In this document: positions 42,742 to 53,687 of the stretch, in pieces | How the letters are laid out: each line of letters opens with the position of its first letter | How positions within the stretch are numbered: the stretch's first letter is position 1 | NCBI GenBank assembly: GCA_963971425.1 | Contig: OZ020518.1 | Coordinates: forward strand, 16,434,990 to 16,498,989 | Length of the DNA stretch: 64,000 nt | Direction: 5' to 3' | From: Bryoerythrophyllum caledonicum | Lineage: Eukaryota; Streptophyta; Bryopsida; Pottiales; Pottiaceae | Translations under genes and position numbers: made by a program | Notes under the pieces: generated by a model | Told to the model about the DNA's origin: nothing | The model's database searches: none | Seen by the model: the letters and a program-made list of their open reading frames with translations, nothing else

Positions 42742-43985
42742 TTGCTCTGAATGTGGAGTGCCGAAATTGAGGAACTAAAAAAGGTTGAGTGACTAGGGGA
42801 TGTCCAGTTGAATTTAGAGTGCAATAGTGAATGGAGGAGGTTGTATGGGGTTGTACCGATCATGCACATGTGCATATAGGGCCTACTCTTAGGAGTCTAG
42901 GTGGAGCTTGTAGATATTGAAGTATTATTCAAAGAATGCCAGCTTGTGGTCTAGGAAATACTTGAGGTGAGATTTTCTCGCCTTGCAAAATTTTCTGCTT
43001 AATATAGATCTCATACTCAATTAGAAAAAGATATAAGATCCGCACATCTTGTTGCACCCTCTCTTTTTGCCTTATACAACGTACAGTAGTATGTGGTATG
43101 AAGAGTATAATTAATACATAGTATAAAAGTTTGGTTTGTACATGGTATAAATAGTACTATATGTTGTACAATGTAATTCAAAGGGTTTAATTGGTACTTA
43201 GTATCAATAGAATAATTAAGACATAGTATAACAAGATTGATTGATATGTTGCACGTAAGGCTTAATTAGTATTTAGTATAAATAATATAGTGAAAATAGT
43301 GTAATTTATTTTAGTAGTGTTAAGTATAAATAGAATGTTTTGTATGTGGTATAAATAGTGTATCTCTATATATAATAGATTACAGTCTATTTGGTAAAGT
43401 CGGGCCTATGGCCGTGGGCTTACCTATGATTGCATATCCATAACTTATCCACAAGCCATTGATTGTTGAAACAAGACAAAGTTCAAGTTAGTTAAACTAT
43501 TGTCATTTAGTATCTTTTAATTTTGATAAAGTTATACATTTACTTAACTAGGGATTGTTTTTGGTCCTTTGGGGACAAAGGGCATGGACTAGTATAGTAC
43601 AAATGATATTATTAGTATATGTTATTGAATAGTATAATGGTACATAGTATGATAGGTTTAATTAGTACTTAGTACAAAGACTATGATTAGTTCTTCAATA
43701 ATTTAAGAACATATTTCAAGTATGATGTATATATGGTGTAATGAATACATAGTATAAATAGTATGATTGGTATACAGTATATATATGATAAATAATATAA
43801 TTGATACATATTATAAATAATATAACTAGTACATAGTATATACATAGTACAAGTTACAACTAGTATATGATATATAAATAGTATAAATAGTGTAAAGGGT
43901 ACATAGGATAAATAATATGATTGATATATAGAATAAGAAGATTAATTAGTATTTAGTGTATATAGTTTATCTGCTATTAGTTATA
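42742..43985 (+). repeat. AT-rich TAGTATAAATAG minisatellite region
   Basis: From about 43080 to 43985, units built from TACATAGTATAAATAGTATA recur irregularly, several dozen times. No genes. The first 340 bp show nothing assignable. Confidence 0.7.
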
Positions 43986-44462
43986 TTTTGATTATCACTT
44001 TTAGGTAAGTGACTTTTAGTGCAAAATTTTGAGCACATCATTTCATATTAGCGTAGAAGAAGGTTACATTGTGGAAATGTTAGTGCAACATCCTAAAAAA
44101 TTTAGTGCAACACCCAAAAAATTCAGAAAATGTGAAAATGTGAAAATGGTAGTGCAACATCCAAAAATTTAGAAAATGTGAGTGCAACATCCAAAATTTA
44201 GAAAATGTCAGCGCAACATCCAATTTTTTTTTTGAAGATGCTAATTTAAAAACTCCACATGTGAGCGTGGTACAACAGGCTGTGTAGGGGGCTTAAGTCC
44301 GGCACACTACCTCAGGGGCCGCCACGTCAACTCAAGCAAGTAACCTACACAAGCTGGATAATATACCAGAGCCCGGTTATTCGGAGGTTGTATTAGGAGC
44401 GCCTCATTATATTGAGAACACCTACACCATCAGCAAACGATATGGGACAATGCCCCAACTTA
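43985..44462 (+). repeat. Dispersed ~370-480-bp repeat, copy 2
   Basis: Includes a longer head (TTTGATTATCACTTTTAGG, GTAGAAGAAGGTTACATTGT) shared with copy 3, then the GTGCAACATCC and CTTAAGTCCGGCACA blocks. Retains the MITE-free TTAA site used as the empty-site reference. Confidence 0.8.
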
Positions 44463-45179
44463 ATCTGTTTCTTTGCTCTACCGCTTAATCTTCGTAAGTT
44501 GCTTGATTGTTGTAACACATTCCACGTGTCTTTGAAAACATGGTCACGCTGCCTTATTTCAAGTACTTAATCTGATTCAAAAAATTAGATACAGACCCTG
44601 TTTAATCTGATACAGTGTACGTATCCTTTAGATATATATTTGAGCTGCTACAGAAACCATTCCTTATACTAATATGCCTAGGTACAAATTGTTTCACGTA
44701 CTAAAAAAAGCTTTGACTCATCTACATAAACAAGGTTAATTAATGTACTAGTCAACATTTACAAAAATGCAACATGAACAGTCTTAAATCAAAGTTCTAT
44801 ACTTTATTGTTTATGAATTGAGCTTGTGAGTGTCATAAGGTCTAGCAGTATGTTCACAATACAAGCAACGATTTTGCTAAATCACCAAATCACAATCAGC
44901 TGCAGGCTCTTTGTCATTCACTAGAGTATTGTCATCCTTGTCGGTGGCTCATAATACGCTCGAGAAGATACTACAATCGGTATGGTGGTGTGGTTCCATC
45001 AGCCCCCAAAATTGTGCCACCCACAGGCTTGCAAGATGAATCGGTGATGAAGCAAGGTGACGATCCTTGCACCTCTTGCACTTGTAATCTTGACCGGCCA
45101 TCAGCTCCGCCACGCATGGAGCATGCAAGAAGCAACTACAAGATGACAAAACGGCGGCTTTCCACACAAATCCTAAACC
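44463..45179. other. Flank with possible gene 2 C-terminal remnant
   Basis: 44463-44570 continues the similarity seen after copy 1. A minus-strand frame at 45167-44949 contains CVAELMAGQDYKCKRCKDRH, a CxxC-like cysteine cluster that could end the gene transcribed from 46.4 kb. Otherwise unassigned. Confidence 0.3.
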
Positions 45180-46382
45180 TCAATAAGCACAAGTGTCATT
45201 GCCTTCTACACCTAAAGGGAAAATAGATGATTGTGTTGGATAATCAAACGACCTTGGTGTTTGAAGTGTGAGGGATTGTCGCATTTCTTTTGCAACCTGT
45301 GCTTGAGCGTTCGTCAATGCTGCAGCAGCCGCATCGTGTGTTGTACGCTGCGTTGCCGCATTTGACTCTAGCTGCAACACCTCCGCCCGAAACTTTGCGT
45401 CTGCCTCTCGCAAAGATGCAAGCTGAGCGGACAATTCTTCTAGTTTTGCGGCTTTGTTAGCATACTTAGCGGCTGGAGCGCCTTCACGAAGAAGACGTTT
45501 TACTTGTTTTGATGCTACAATGTATGCAGCACTAAGCGCATCCTCGGCTTCGTCATCTTCCGCGTGCATCTTCTTGAAAGCGGCGTCGAGTTTGAGGCGT
45601 GTCTCCTATAGAGGGGCCGCTGTCGCCTCCACTTCATTGGCACGAATGCACTCCTCCTCCTATGCAGCAACAAGACCAATGGAAGACGCTGCGCTGAAAC
45701 CATTTGCTTCATTGCTTGTGCAAGATAATTAATTGCCTTTGACTAGGCAGCGCGTTGCCATCGGCCCAAGCTTTTGGGGGATTACGACGTTGATTCTTCA
45801 GTCGATGCTCCATACGCGACAGTGCTTCCGCGCACCAGTTCACAGGCTTCTGATGAACGAACGTGGCGTAGCATGCATTCAAGAATCGCAAAGAGTAGTA
45901 AGCATAGTCGAGTTTATTACCGCAGACCTTGAAGTATTGTTGCCCAAACGTCTTCAGCTGTGTTGGATCAGTGCACCTCGCCAACTCATATCGATGGGGT
46001 TGACTGCCCGGCTTCCACACGTCGGTGACTTCCTTGTCGGTGATGAAGAGATGCACCTTGGAGACTTGCTTTACAAGCGTACCTTCGGCGCAGAGACCCA
46101 CCCGCGTAGTGAAGAACTGGCGCCCGTAATGTGCGTCACGCCCAAGCAGCATGGGTGCTGCAGCAACCATTCGCTGGCGCAAATCGTTTCAATATCCGCG
46201 AGGTCGAACGGATCACCAAACCCCTCCGTGGAAATCCCCCGCACTGTTAGTGCCTCGCTCTCACTGGCACTTGAAGAGGAGTCATCCCCGTGATCCTCTG
46301 GTGGAGGAAGCTGAAGCATCGGCGGTGGGCTGCAGCTCACCCTCCGCTTCCACTTCCCTTCCATTTCTTGTCGTGACGTCAT
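45180..46382 (-). pseudogene. Unknown gene 2 of the 19-kb element, coiled-coil protein
   Basis: Three frames connected by frameshifts near 46130 and 45715. The N-terminus is Pro-rich and acidic/Ser-rich (PPEDHGDDSSSSASESEAL). The middle has KVHLFITDKEVTDVWKPGSQ, YFKVCGNKLDYAYYSLRF and NACYATFVHQKPVNW. The C-terminus (45569-45180) is Ala/Glu/Lys-rich with heptad-like spacing (AAKLEELSAQLASLREADAK), a likely coiled coil. One TAG at about 45609 interrupts it. No family recognised. Confidence 0.45.
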
Positions 46383-46985
46383 TGAAACTCAACTACAGTA
46401 CCGTACTAGGTCAGGACAAAACGGTCAGGACAAAATGGTGAGCATGCAAGAACAATAGAGGATGAAAACAAAAATAGCTAGAGTGGACTTCAAAAACAAC
46501 AAGCAGCCGAAACATACTTGACTGAAATAGAATGGGAAGTTCCAAAACATGGCGGACATGGCCAAAATTTGCTTCATCACCTATCAAATGTCAAGCTAGG
46601 ACTTGACAGTTTGATGTAGTTACACAGTAAAATGCAGTAAACTTGTCTGAATTGAAGTGCTAGCAAGTAGCTTAATTACACCCACACTTGACAATTTGAT
46701 ATGGCACAACATAGTGCAGTTAAGGTTCTGAATTGAAGTGCTAGCAAGTGCACAATTACACTCAACACAATTGGCACGTCACTAGAAAACATTGAGTAGA
46801 ACCCTTGAATGAGAAATGAAATCCTCTACACCTAGGTAATAATATATACAATAATATATATGAAATAAGTAATATATCCAAAAAGGATCTCCGATTCCCA
46901 CCATGCTGCTATATCCCAAGAAAGCTTCTTCCGGATCGTGGTTTTTTGTTCATTCCAATCTCTAATTGAATTGATAGTAATGTAT
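46383..46985. other. 5' flank of gene 2
   Basis: No coding resemblance. AATTGAAGTGCTAGCAAGT occurs twice (about 46650 and 46735), a small local duplication. Confidence 0.5.
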
Positions 46986-47950
46986 ATAGATTGCGTAATA
47001 AATCCTGGAGTCCCGGAGTCTTGGAGTCCTAGCCCTCATGGAGTTCAAGAGTCCTGAATTCTTTAAGTTTCCAATTCCCAAGGTCCCAAAGTTCCACTGT
47101 CCCGCAGTCCTGGAGTCGTAGAGTCCCGGAATCCCGAAGTCTAGAAGTCTCAGAGTCCTACAGTCCCTGAGTCTCGCAGTCCCTAAGTCCCAAAGTCCTT
47201 GAATCGTTGAGTCGAGGAGTCCCTAATTCTTGGAGTCCCAAAGTCCAAGAATCTTGAAATCTCTAAATCCATGAGACTTGGAGTCAAAAATTTAGGATTT
47301 TAAAATTTTATTGTTTGAAAGGTATGGATTTAATAGGTATGAATTAAGAAATTAAGGAATAAAAAGGAAAGACTAGAAAAAGACTCAAGGACTCAGGGAC
47401 TTAAAGACTCAAGAACTGAAGGACTTTGAGACAACGGGACTCCGGGTTTTGGTTCGACAAAATAAGAATTGAAAAAGTAAGGGTTGAAAAAGTAAGGATT
47501 GGAAATGTAAGAATTGAAATGTAAGAATTGAAAAGTAAGGATTGAAAAAGTAAGACATGAGAGAGGCAATTTTGTACTTTTACTTTATTTTACTTTTTGG
47601 TACTTGCCTTCTACTTTTTGTTTCTTTAACTTTCGGATTAGTATAATTGACTTTTACCTTTTACTTTTATATTTTCTTTTATTATACGGTTTTCTTCTTT
47701 TACATTTAAATGACTGACTGTAACTTTTAAAGTCACTTATAGCTGACTGGCTTATATTCTGACTTTCACTATTAGGTAACGAACTTCTACTGTAATATTT
47801 TACCTTTACCTATACTTTTGAGGTTGATGTTTCCTTTACTTTTAAATTTTTTTAGCATTTTTTACTTTTGAATAAATGACTCTATTATTACTTTTACTTT
47901 TAGGTGACTTGCTTTTGCTTTTAGTTCTATTTTGATTATCACTTTTAGGG
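46986..47950 (+). repeat. GAGTCCC minisatellite switching polarity
   Basis: 47003-47285 is built from GGAGTCCCGGAGTC-type 10-14 bp units. 47370-47445 carries the complementary form (GACTCAAGGACTCAGGGACT). 47455-47560 is a separate roughly 16-bp tandem (GTAAGGATTGAAAAA). 47565-47950 is pyrimidine-rich TTTTACTTTT. No genes. Confidence 0.85.
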
Positions 47951-48346
47951 AAGTGATATTTAGTGCAAAATTTTGAGCACGTCATTTCATATTAGTGTAG
48001 AAGAAGGTTACATTGTGAAAATGTTAGTGCAACATCCAAAAATAATTTTGCGGAGGCTAACATCCCTCTAACAAACTCCAAAACAATTTGCGGAGGTACA
48101 TTCGTCGAAAAAACTCCACCTATAAACGTGTACATTACTACATGTGAGCATGAGCGTGGTACAACAGGCCGTGTAGGGGGCTTAAGTCCGGCACAGTACC
48201 CCAGGGGCCGCCACATCAACTTAAGCAAGTAGCCTATACAAGCTAGGTATACCAAGGCCCGGTTATTCGAAAGTGATTGAAGGAGTGCTTCATTATATTG
48301 AGGTTTCCTGCAGCGTCAGCAAACAGTATGGGACAATGCCCCAACT
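47925..48346 (+). repeat. Dispersed ~420-bp repeat, copy 3
   Basis: Shares the head with copy 2 and GTACAACAGGCCGTGTAGGG, GGCTTAAGTCCGGCACA and ATGGGACAATGCCCCAACTT with both others. Confidence 0.8.
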
Positions 48347-49010
48347 TGTAAGTGGGAGCCATGCGGCAGCTGATCTTGACCGTTGAGCGTTGATCCTGAC
48401 CGTTGACCGTCGATTGTTTTCCACGTGCTGTTGATGAAGCACCCAGATGATATGACCTTGTTCATACTATGGTTCACATCATACCTGGTACCTAACGGTG
48501 AAATACCTACCTTCGCTGCTACACCAACCATGGTAACATCTAGCTTACTAATTCATGTGTAGCTTCAAGACCGGTTATACCGGTATTCTTAAGCATTCTA
48601 TCAATATGCATTAATGGAAATTGTTGAAAATGAAAGATATAAAAAGCAAAACTCAACAATAATGATTTTTTTTAAAATAATGCTTTTGAAAGATGAAACT
48701 TTTGTAAATAATAATTTTGGAAAATGAACCTATAACATCAAAAAAAGCTAGTTAATGCAAAAGTATCCTTTTTGAAGAAATGCTTTTGTAAAAAATGAAC
48801 AAATCATGTATTATAGATATTACATAAGTTTGACCCTGGCATTACATGGGTATCACTACACCACTTTAGTATGCCGCCACTTCTACTCATCTTTGTGAAA
48901 TTTAACACTAAATATCAACGTGTAAAATTTTATTACCGCCAAAAGCCACCATATGATTGACAATTGATGTTGAAGTTCATATTTATTGTTTGCTACATTA
49001 GTAGGATAAT
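48347..49010. other. AT-rich stretch, nothing recognised
   Basis: A GTTGACCGT/GTTGAGCGTTGATC duplication near 48380-48410; otherwise no features. Confidence 0.5.
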
Positions 49011-49160
49011 TAACATTTATTTTAGATTGTCCCATCACACACCCGCTCCCTCCCTCCCTCTCTCTTGATTTATTTTAGATTGTCATTCACTGGTTCTCTC
49101 TCTCTCTCCCCTCTCTTAATTTATTTTAGATTGTCCCTCTCCCTCTCACTAATTCCCTCA
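49011..49160 (+). repeat. CT-rich microsatellite with 50-bp unit
   Basis: ATTTATTTTAGATTGTC recurs near 49016, 49068 and 49119, each followed by CTCTCTC/CCCTCC tracts. Confidence 0.85.
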
Positions 49161-49204
49161 TTGTCTCCATTGTTCGTAAATTTTTTATTTTTTATTTTTT
49201 TGTT

Positions 49205-49260
49205 TTCCTTTTTGGGGGGGGGTCTACGGTCTACGGTCTACGGTTTAGGGTTTTTGGGGT
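49205..49260 (+). repeat. GGTCTAC triplet and telomere-like motif
   Basis: GGTCTAC GGTCTAC GGTCTAC followed by GGTTTAGGGTTTTTGGGG, reminiscent of a degenerate TTTAGGG array. A further TTTAGGGTTTGGAGTTTAGGG-like tract lies at 49682-49703. Confidence 0.6.
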
Positions 49261-49331
49261 CCCACTATTTCTCATTTCTCCCTCTTTGTACTTTTTCCAA
49301 TTTTATGTTTTGACTGCCCCTCTTTCCTTCT

Positions 49332-49600
49332 AAGACATTGTTCATCATTTTAGTGTAGTGAAAAAGGAAAATCATTTCATCATTCTTAGTGTGATGTAAA
49401 AAAGACACTATTTATCAATTCTAGTGTAATAAAAATGGACAATATTTATCATTCTTAGTGTGATGTAAAAAAGACACTATTTATCAATTCTAGTGTAATG
49501 AAAAAGGACAATCATTATCATTCTTAGTGTGATGTAAAAAAGACACTATTTATCAATTTTAGTGTAATAATAAAGACACTATTCATCATTTTAGTGGAAT
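49332..49600 (+). repeat. ~62-bp tandem repeat, about four units
   Basis: TTCTTAGTGTGATGTAAAAA, AGACACTATTTATCAATT and CTAGTGTAATRAAAAWGGAC repeat in fixed order, nearly exactly for three units. Confidence 0.9.
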
Positions 49601-49718
49601 GAACAAAACACAAAGAATAAATAAAATACTACAACTGCATGTGTGAGCGTTGTACAATAGGTCAAGAAGGGGCTAGTTAGGTGTTTAGGGTTTGGAGTTT
49701 AGGGTCAATCTAGGTTAA

Positions 49719-50319
49719 TCCTTATATAGATAATATGTGACTACAAAAAAATGTATTGTTTGACATTTAGTGGGAAAACTATCAATCTTGCATTGTTGAT
49801 TGTTCATTTTGTTTACTTTTAATTTTTACCACAACAATATGTGGTGTAAACCTTCATACTGACCGTTTGGATTATCAATCTAAAACATATTAAGTTTGTA
49901 AAAAACTAATACTTGAATTAGCAATATTTGAACCTCCACTACTAGCACAATTGACTTGAATAAGCTACACCCATTTTCTACCTCTGAAAATTGGTTTGTA
50001 AGGAACTAACATCATTTTGAACACAATGGTAATGGACTTAGACCTTATGTAGTGCAAAATTTTTGTGTAGTAAAAGTTTGTTGATCCACCAAACGCACGG
50101 AAGAAAATGAACCATTTGCTTGACTTCAAACACTTTAATCGTACAATCCTTGTGGTCAAAGTCCATGAAATTTTGTGGAGACATCATTAAAGAAATCTTT
50201 ATTGAGATCCTATGGTTAGATGTAGAAAATAAAAATTTTGTCTCCCTTCTTCAGCATTGTACTAGAACATAGCAGTTTTGAAGTGTTTTTGGTGCAAAAA
50301 TGCCTTGGGTTTTTAGGAA
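49719..50319. mobile_element. Decayed member of the CCCCTAAAGG MITE family
   Basis: Flanked by TTAA (49715-49718 and 50320-50323). The interior aligns with the 37359 element (GGTGTAAACCTTCATACTGAC, AACTAACATCATTTTGA, ACGGAAGAAAATGAACCATT). Ends are eroded (TCCTTATATAG and TTCCTAAAAACC). Confidence 0.65.
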
Positions 50320-50323
50320 TTAA

Positions 50324-51017
50324 GGATTGAAAATTATCCACTACGATTCATTGAGAAAACTTTCTTCATCAGAAGTACATGTGTTGACTTGCCTCGATGT
50401 GGTAAGCATTAATCAAATATTTTACTAAGAACATCTAAGGTCAAGAGACTCCTAGCAATTAGAGCTTTCTTTACATGCAACAATACTTGGCCTGCTTTCA
50501 AAATAAGGGGCGCCTACTTAAAAAAATTGGCAGGACATCACTGAATGGGAGAGAATTGACAGATGCTTAAAAAAATAAAATTGTCCATGTCCAATTAGCA
50601 AGGCCAAAAGTTACACCCCACATATATTTTTGGATCCAGTAACCTCCTCTTCTCAATCAGGGTGTATCATATTGTTGTATATGAGTACCTTTTCTAATCC
50701 TACAGAAATCATGATGGATGGAAGATGTGTATCAAGATGAATCATTATGATCCATTGGTGGACCGTGGGAGAGGTTATGAAATTATCCACTATGATTCAT
50801 TGATTGAACTTACCACATCAACAATACATTTTGTTGACTTATCTCGATGTTTAAGCATTAATAATATATCTTACTAACTACATCTAGGGACATGGACTTC
50901 AAGCCGTAAGTGCCATTCCCGACACTTGTTGTTTTCAACCTCTACGCCTTTGTTGATGCACGCGCTTAGACACCACTGCTGACATTTGCGTCCTTCACAC
51001 CTTTGCTGTAGCAAGCC
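50324..51017. other. 5' flank of unknown gene 3
   Basis: Two diverged copies of GAAAATTATCCACTACGATTC/GAAATTATCCACTATGATTC words (about 50330 and 50780) followed by GTTGACTTRYCTCGATG indicate a local duplication. No coding resemblance. Confidence 0.5.
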
Positions 51018-53301
51018 GTGACAATGGAAAAAACTAAGTCCAAACACAAAGTGGCTCTGCTACACGTCGATGAGATTTCCACTGAGACTAACAGCAATAA
51101 AACTCCTTTCACTTCTGCATTACTAAATCCATCTATTTGGGCTGAGGCTTTTGATCTTCAAGGAATAGGAGAGAATCTGAGGAAGCAATTAACCACTATA
51201 GCTCGATTTTTGCTTGGTGACGCCGCGTACTATAGCTTGGAGTTCTTCCATGAGGTAGGCGGACTTTCGATAAAGGGTGTCCGATTCAAGCGCTTGAAGT
51301 AAGAGCATAATCTCCCAATGGAGGCAATTGTTGGCACCTTACCCCTAAATAGGAATGAGAACCGCCATCCGCTTAGGCATATAGAGGAAGAAGTTGCTGC
51401 TAGAGCACTGAGGATGTATCAACGCGTTTATGGAGCTACAGTCCCGGACAATGGGGAATTTGGGATTGCTTTAGTGAGAGGCTTGATGCTTGATGCCATA
51501 AAGATAAATTGGTCTGAAGGTGCTGTTGAGATAGAAAAGGTAAGTTCCAACTTTTTGTAGCAGAGACTTTGAGCACAAATAGCTGGTCCATTTATGTATT
51601 TGCTTACTTTTGTTGATTCCAAGTCCTGATCCTTTGCTCTAACTTGTTCATTCGCAGTCTTGTAGCATTGTTTGATCATTGTTGATGCTTATGTAGAGCC
51701 GCCTCAAAAATCTTGGTATCAATCCAGCCAAGCTCACTCCACCATGCTTGCGGGAGAAAATCCAAGCCATGTTGCACGTGTTTAGGGCAGTGGTTGACAA
51801 GGTCGTACGGGAGAAAAATGCGGCAATGAAGACAATATCTGAGGGAGGTGTGCCGCATTCCGGCGATATTGTGCGTAAGCCACGCGCTCCACAGGCTGTC
51901 AAGAAAGCACCGCTCCGCAAATCACCAGTGAAGCCTACTATATTATTGAAGGGTCCAGCTGGAGCACTACTCTACTAGTCACCGCCTAGGCCTCTTGCAG
52001 CATTGACAACACGTGAGAAGAAGCCCTCTGAGACATAACCAGAAGCCGCACTCCAGAAGCCGATACTCCAGGGAGCTGCATAGTTGATGAAGCAATGTGA
52101 GAAGATAGAGGCGAAGCTGCTTAAAATCAGAGATCAACTAGAGCATGCGGAAATTTTGTTGGCGATGCAAGAGACCAAGAGGCAAGAGTTGGCGCGCACT
52201 CGGCAAGCAAAGTGGGAGGACTTTGCAGGGATCCAACAATCAAAGCAAGACATGGTCTTGGACAACCGCTCCAAAAAGGTGGTTGATACGCGCTTGCGAT
52301 CTCTCATGGACAATGTAGTTGTTGTGTCTACCAAGTTGTTAACTTTGGGCCCTGAGATTAAGCATTAGACTACAGTCGCTCCGGATTTGTGAGCCCAATT
52401 TCTTCCGCTGCAGGATACCATTAACAACATTAGTGCCAAAATTGACGTCATGATTGTTCAAGAGAGTTGTATCCGCCCACACCAATTTTATTCAGCATTT
52501 CATGTGAACTATGAGGAAATGGTACTGTTGAAGCAACACCTCCCATGGGTAGGATGTGGTCGCTATTGGGCAGAGATGGCTTTAGCAAACCTCCCTTGCG
52601 GATGTCTTCTTCTGCCTATTTGTTTGTTTCAGGTTGCTCTATCCTCCAAACCTTATTGTACTGGCTACAATGTCAAGCCATCTCGAGGCTGGATGGGACA
52701 ATAGGGCTTTAAGTTCGACATTGCTTCAGAAGAGGCTGCCACTGCGGCGGTGAACAAGGAAGGATGGGCACCTCCATTGAGTGGCATTGAGACAAAGCTA
52801 CAGAATACCAAACGGAAGATCAAAGCGCCATCATTTGATTTTTTCTCTTCCAAGAAAGTATGTCACCTACTACACAAAGCGACTGCACCCGACGTTGAAG
52901 CTGCCGACCACATCATTGCGGCAGCATATATTGTAGCAACCGTTGTTGTATAGTTTGTCGACTTTGGAGCAACGCCTTGCGAGGTAATTGGTCACACTCA
53001 GCTGGAGCTGGAAGTTGGCAACGACGTAGCAAGTGGCACTACGGTTGTAGCAGTTGGTGGTGAGACAAGAGTTGTTGCTGCAAATGATGATGTCAAGGAT
53101 GTAGTAGTTGGGGACGGTGTGGAAGCCAGTGTCAACTTAGCAGACCACCACATTGCAACATCCAGCCCAACGCCACCTAACTATGCAGAGCGAGAGCTAG
53201 TAGTTGAAATTTCACCTGAAGTTAGACCTTTAGATTATGGAGAGATCCTGAACACTGCAAATGTTGCAACAATAGAAGCGGATCCCACTACTACTGCATG
53301 A
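51018..53301 (+). pseudogene. Unknown gene 3 of the 19-kb element
   Basis: ATG at 51024 region. The frame continues across one TAA (51300-51302) to a GTAAGT donor at 51541, and resumes after an acceptor near 51695 with SRLKNLGINPAKLTPPCLRE. Domain-like blocks: IARFLLGDAAYYSLEFFHEV, RHIEEEVAARALRMYQRVYG, a basic KAPLRKSPVKPTILLK region, then a coiled coil (52084-52368, KCEKIEAKLLKIRDQLEHAE type). A second intron (about 52551-52632) precedes YCTGYNVKPSRGWMG, and the end is Val/Asp-rich. At least six stops (TAG, TAA, TGA). Family not recognised; coiled coil and basic segment suggest a DNA- or partner-binding accessory protein. Confidence 0.45.
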
Positions 53302-53687
53302 AGCAACCATGTTCATTAAGCTAGTTAAAGGCTGGCATATATAGACTTGGAAGACTTGCTGCAGCTAGAAGATCAATCAGCAGTAGACTTTTCGGCACAC
53401 TGCCATGTGCACATCATGTATCTTTTTTAGTGCAATAGAAGCAAAAAGCACCTTTGTTGGCATATTTATGTATGCCATGAATGTCAATATCTATATGCAC
53501 TTAGGCATGAAGGTATAACAAACACAATATAGTTGGTGGACATGCAACTATACAATTGGTCTTCGATGGTGGTGTACGTTGCTTGGCTCGGCAACCATTT
53601 CTTATTTATTGATATTCTAGTTGTAGTCATCTTGTGAATAAGAATCTTTAGCATTGGTATTTTTGAATGAGAATTCTCCATTAAAAC
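53302..53687. other. Convergent 3' intergenic region of the 19-kb element
   Basis: Between the 3' ends of gene 3 and the transposase-like gene; no features beyond AT-rich sequence. Confidence 0.5.

Noticed and set aside
48100..48346. tRNA- or rRNA-like segment because of the strong conservation of three copies
   Set aside because: No cloverleaf, no A/B box pair and no rRNA signature; treated as a dispersed repeat.
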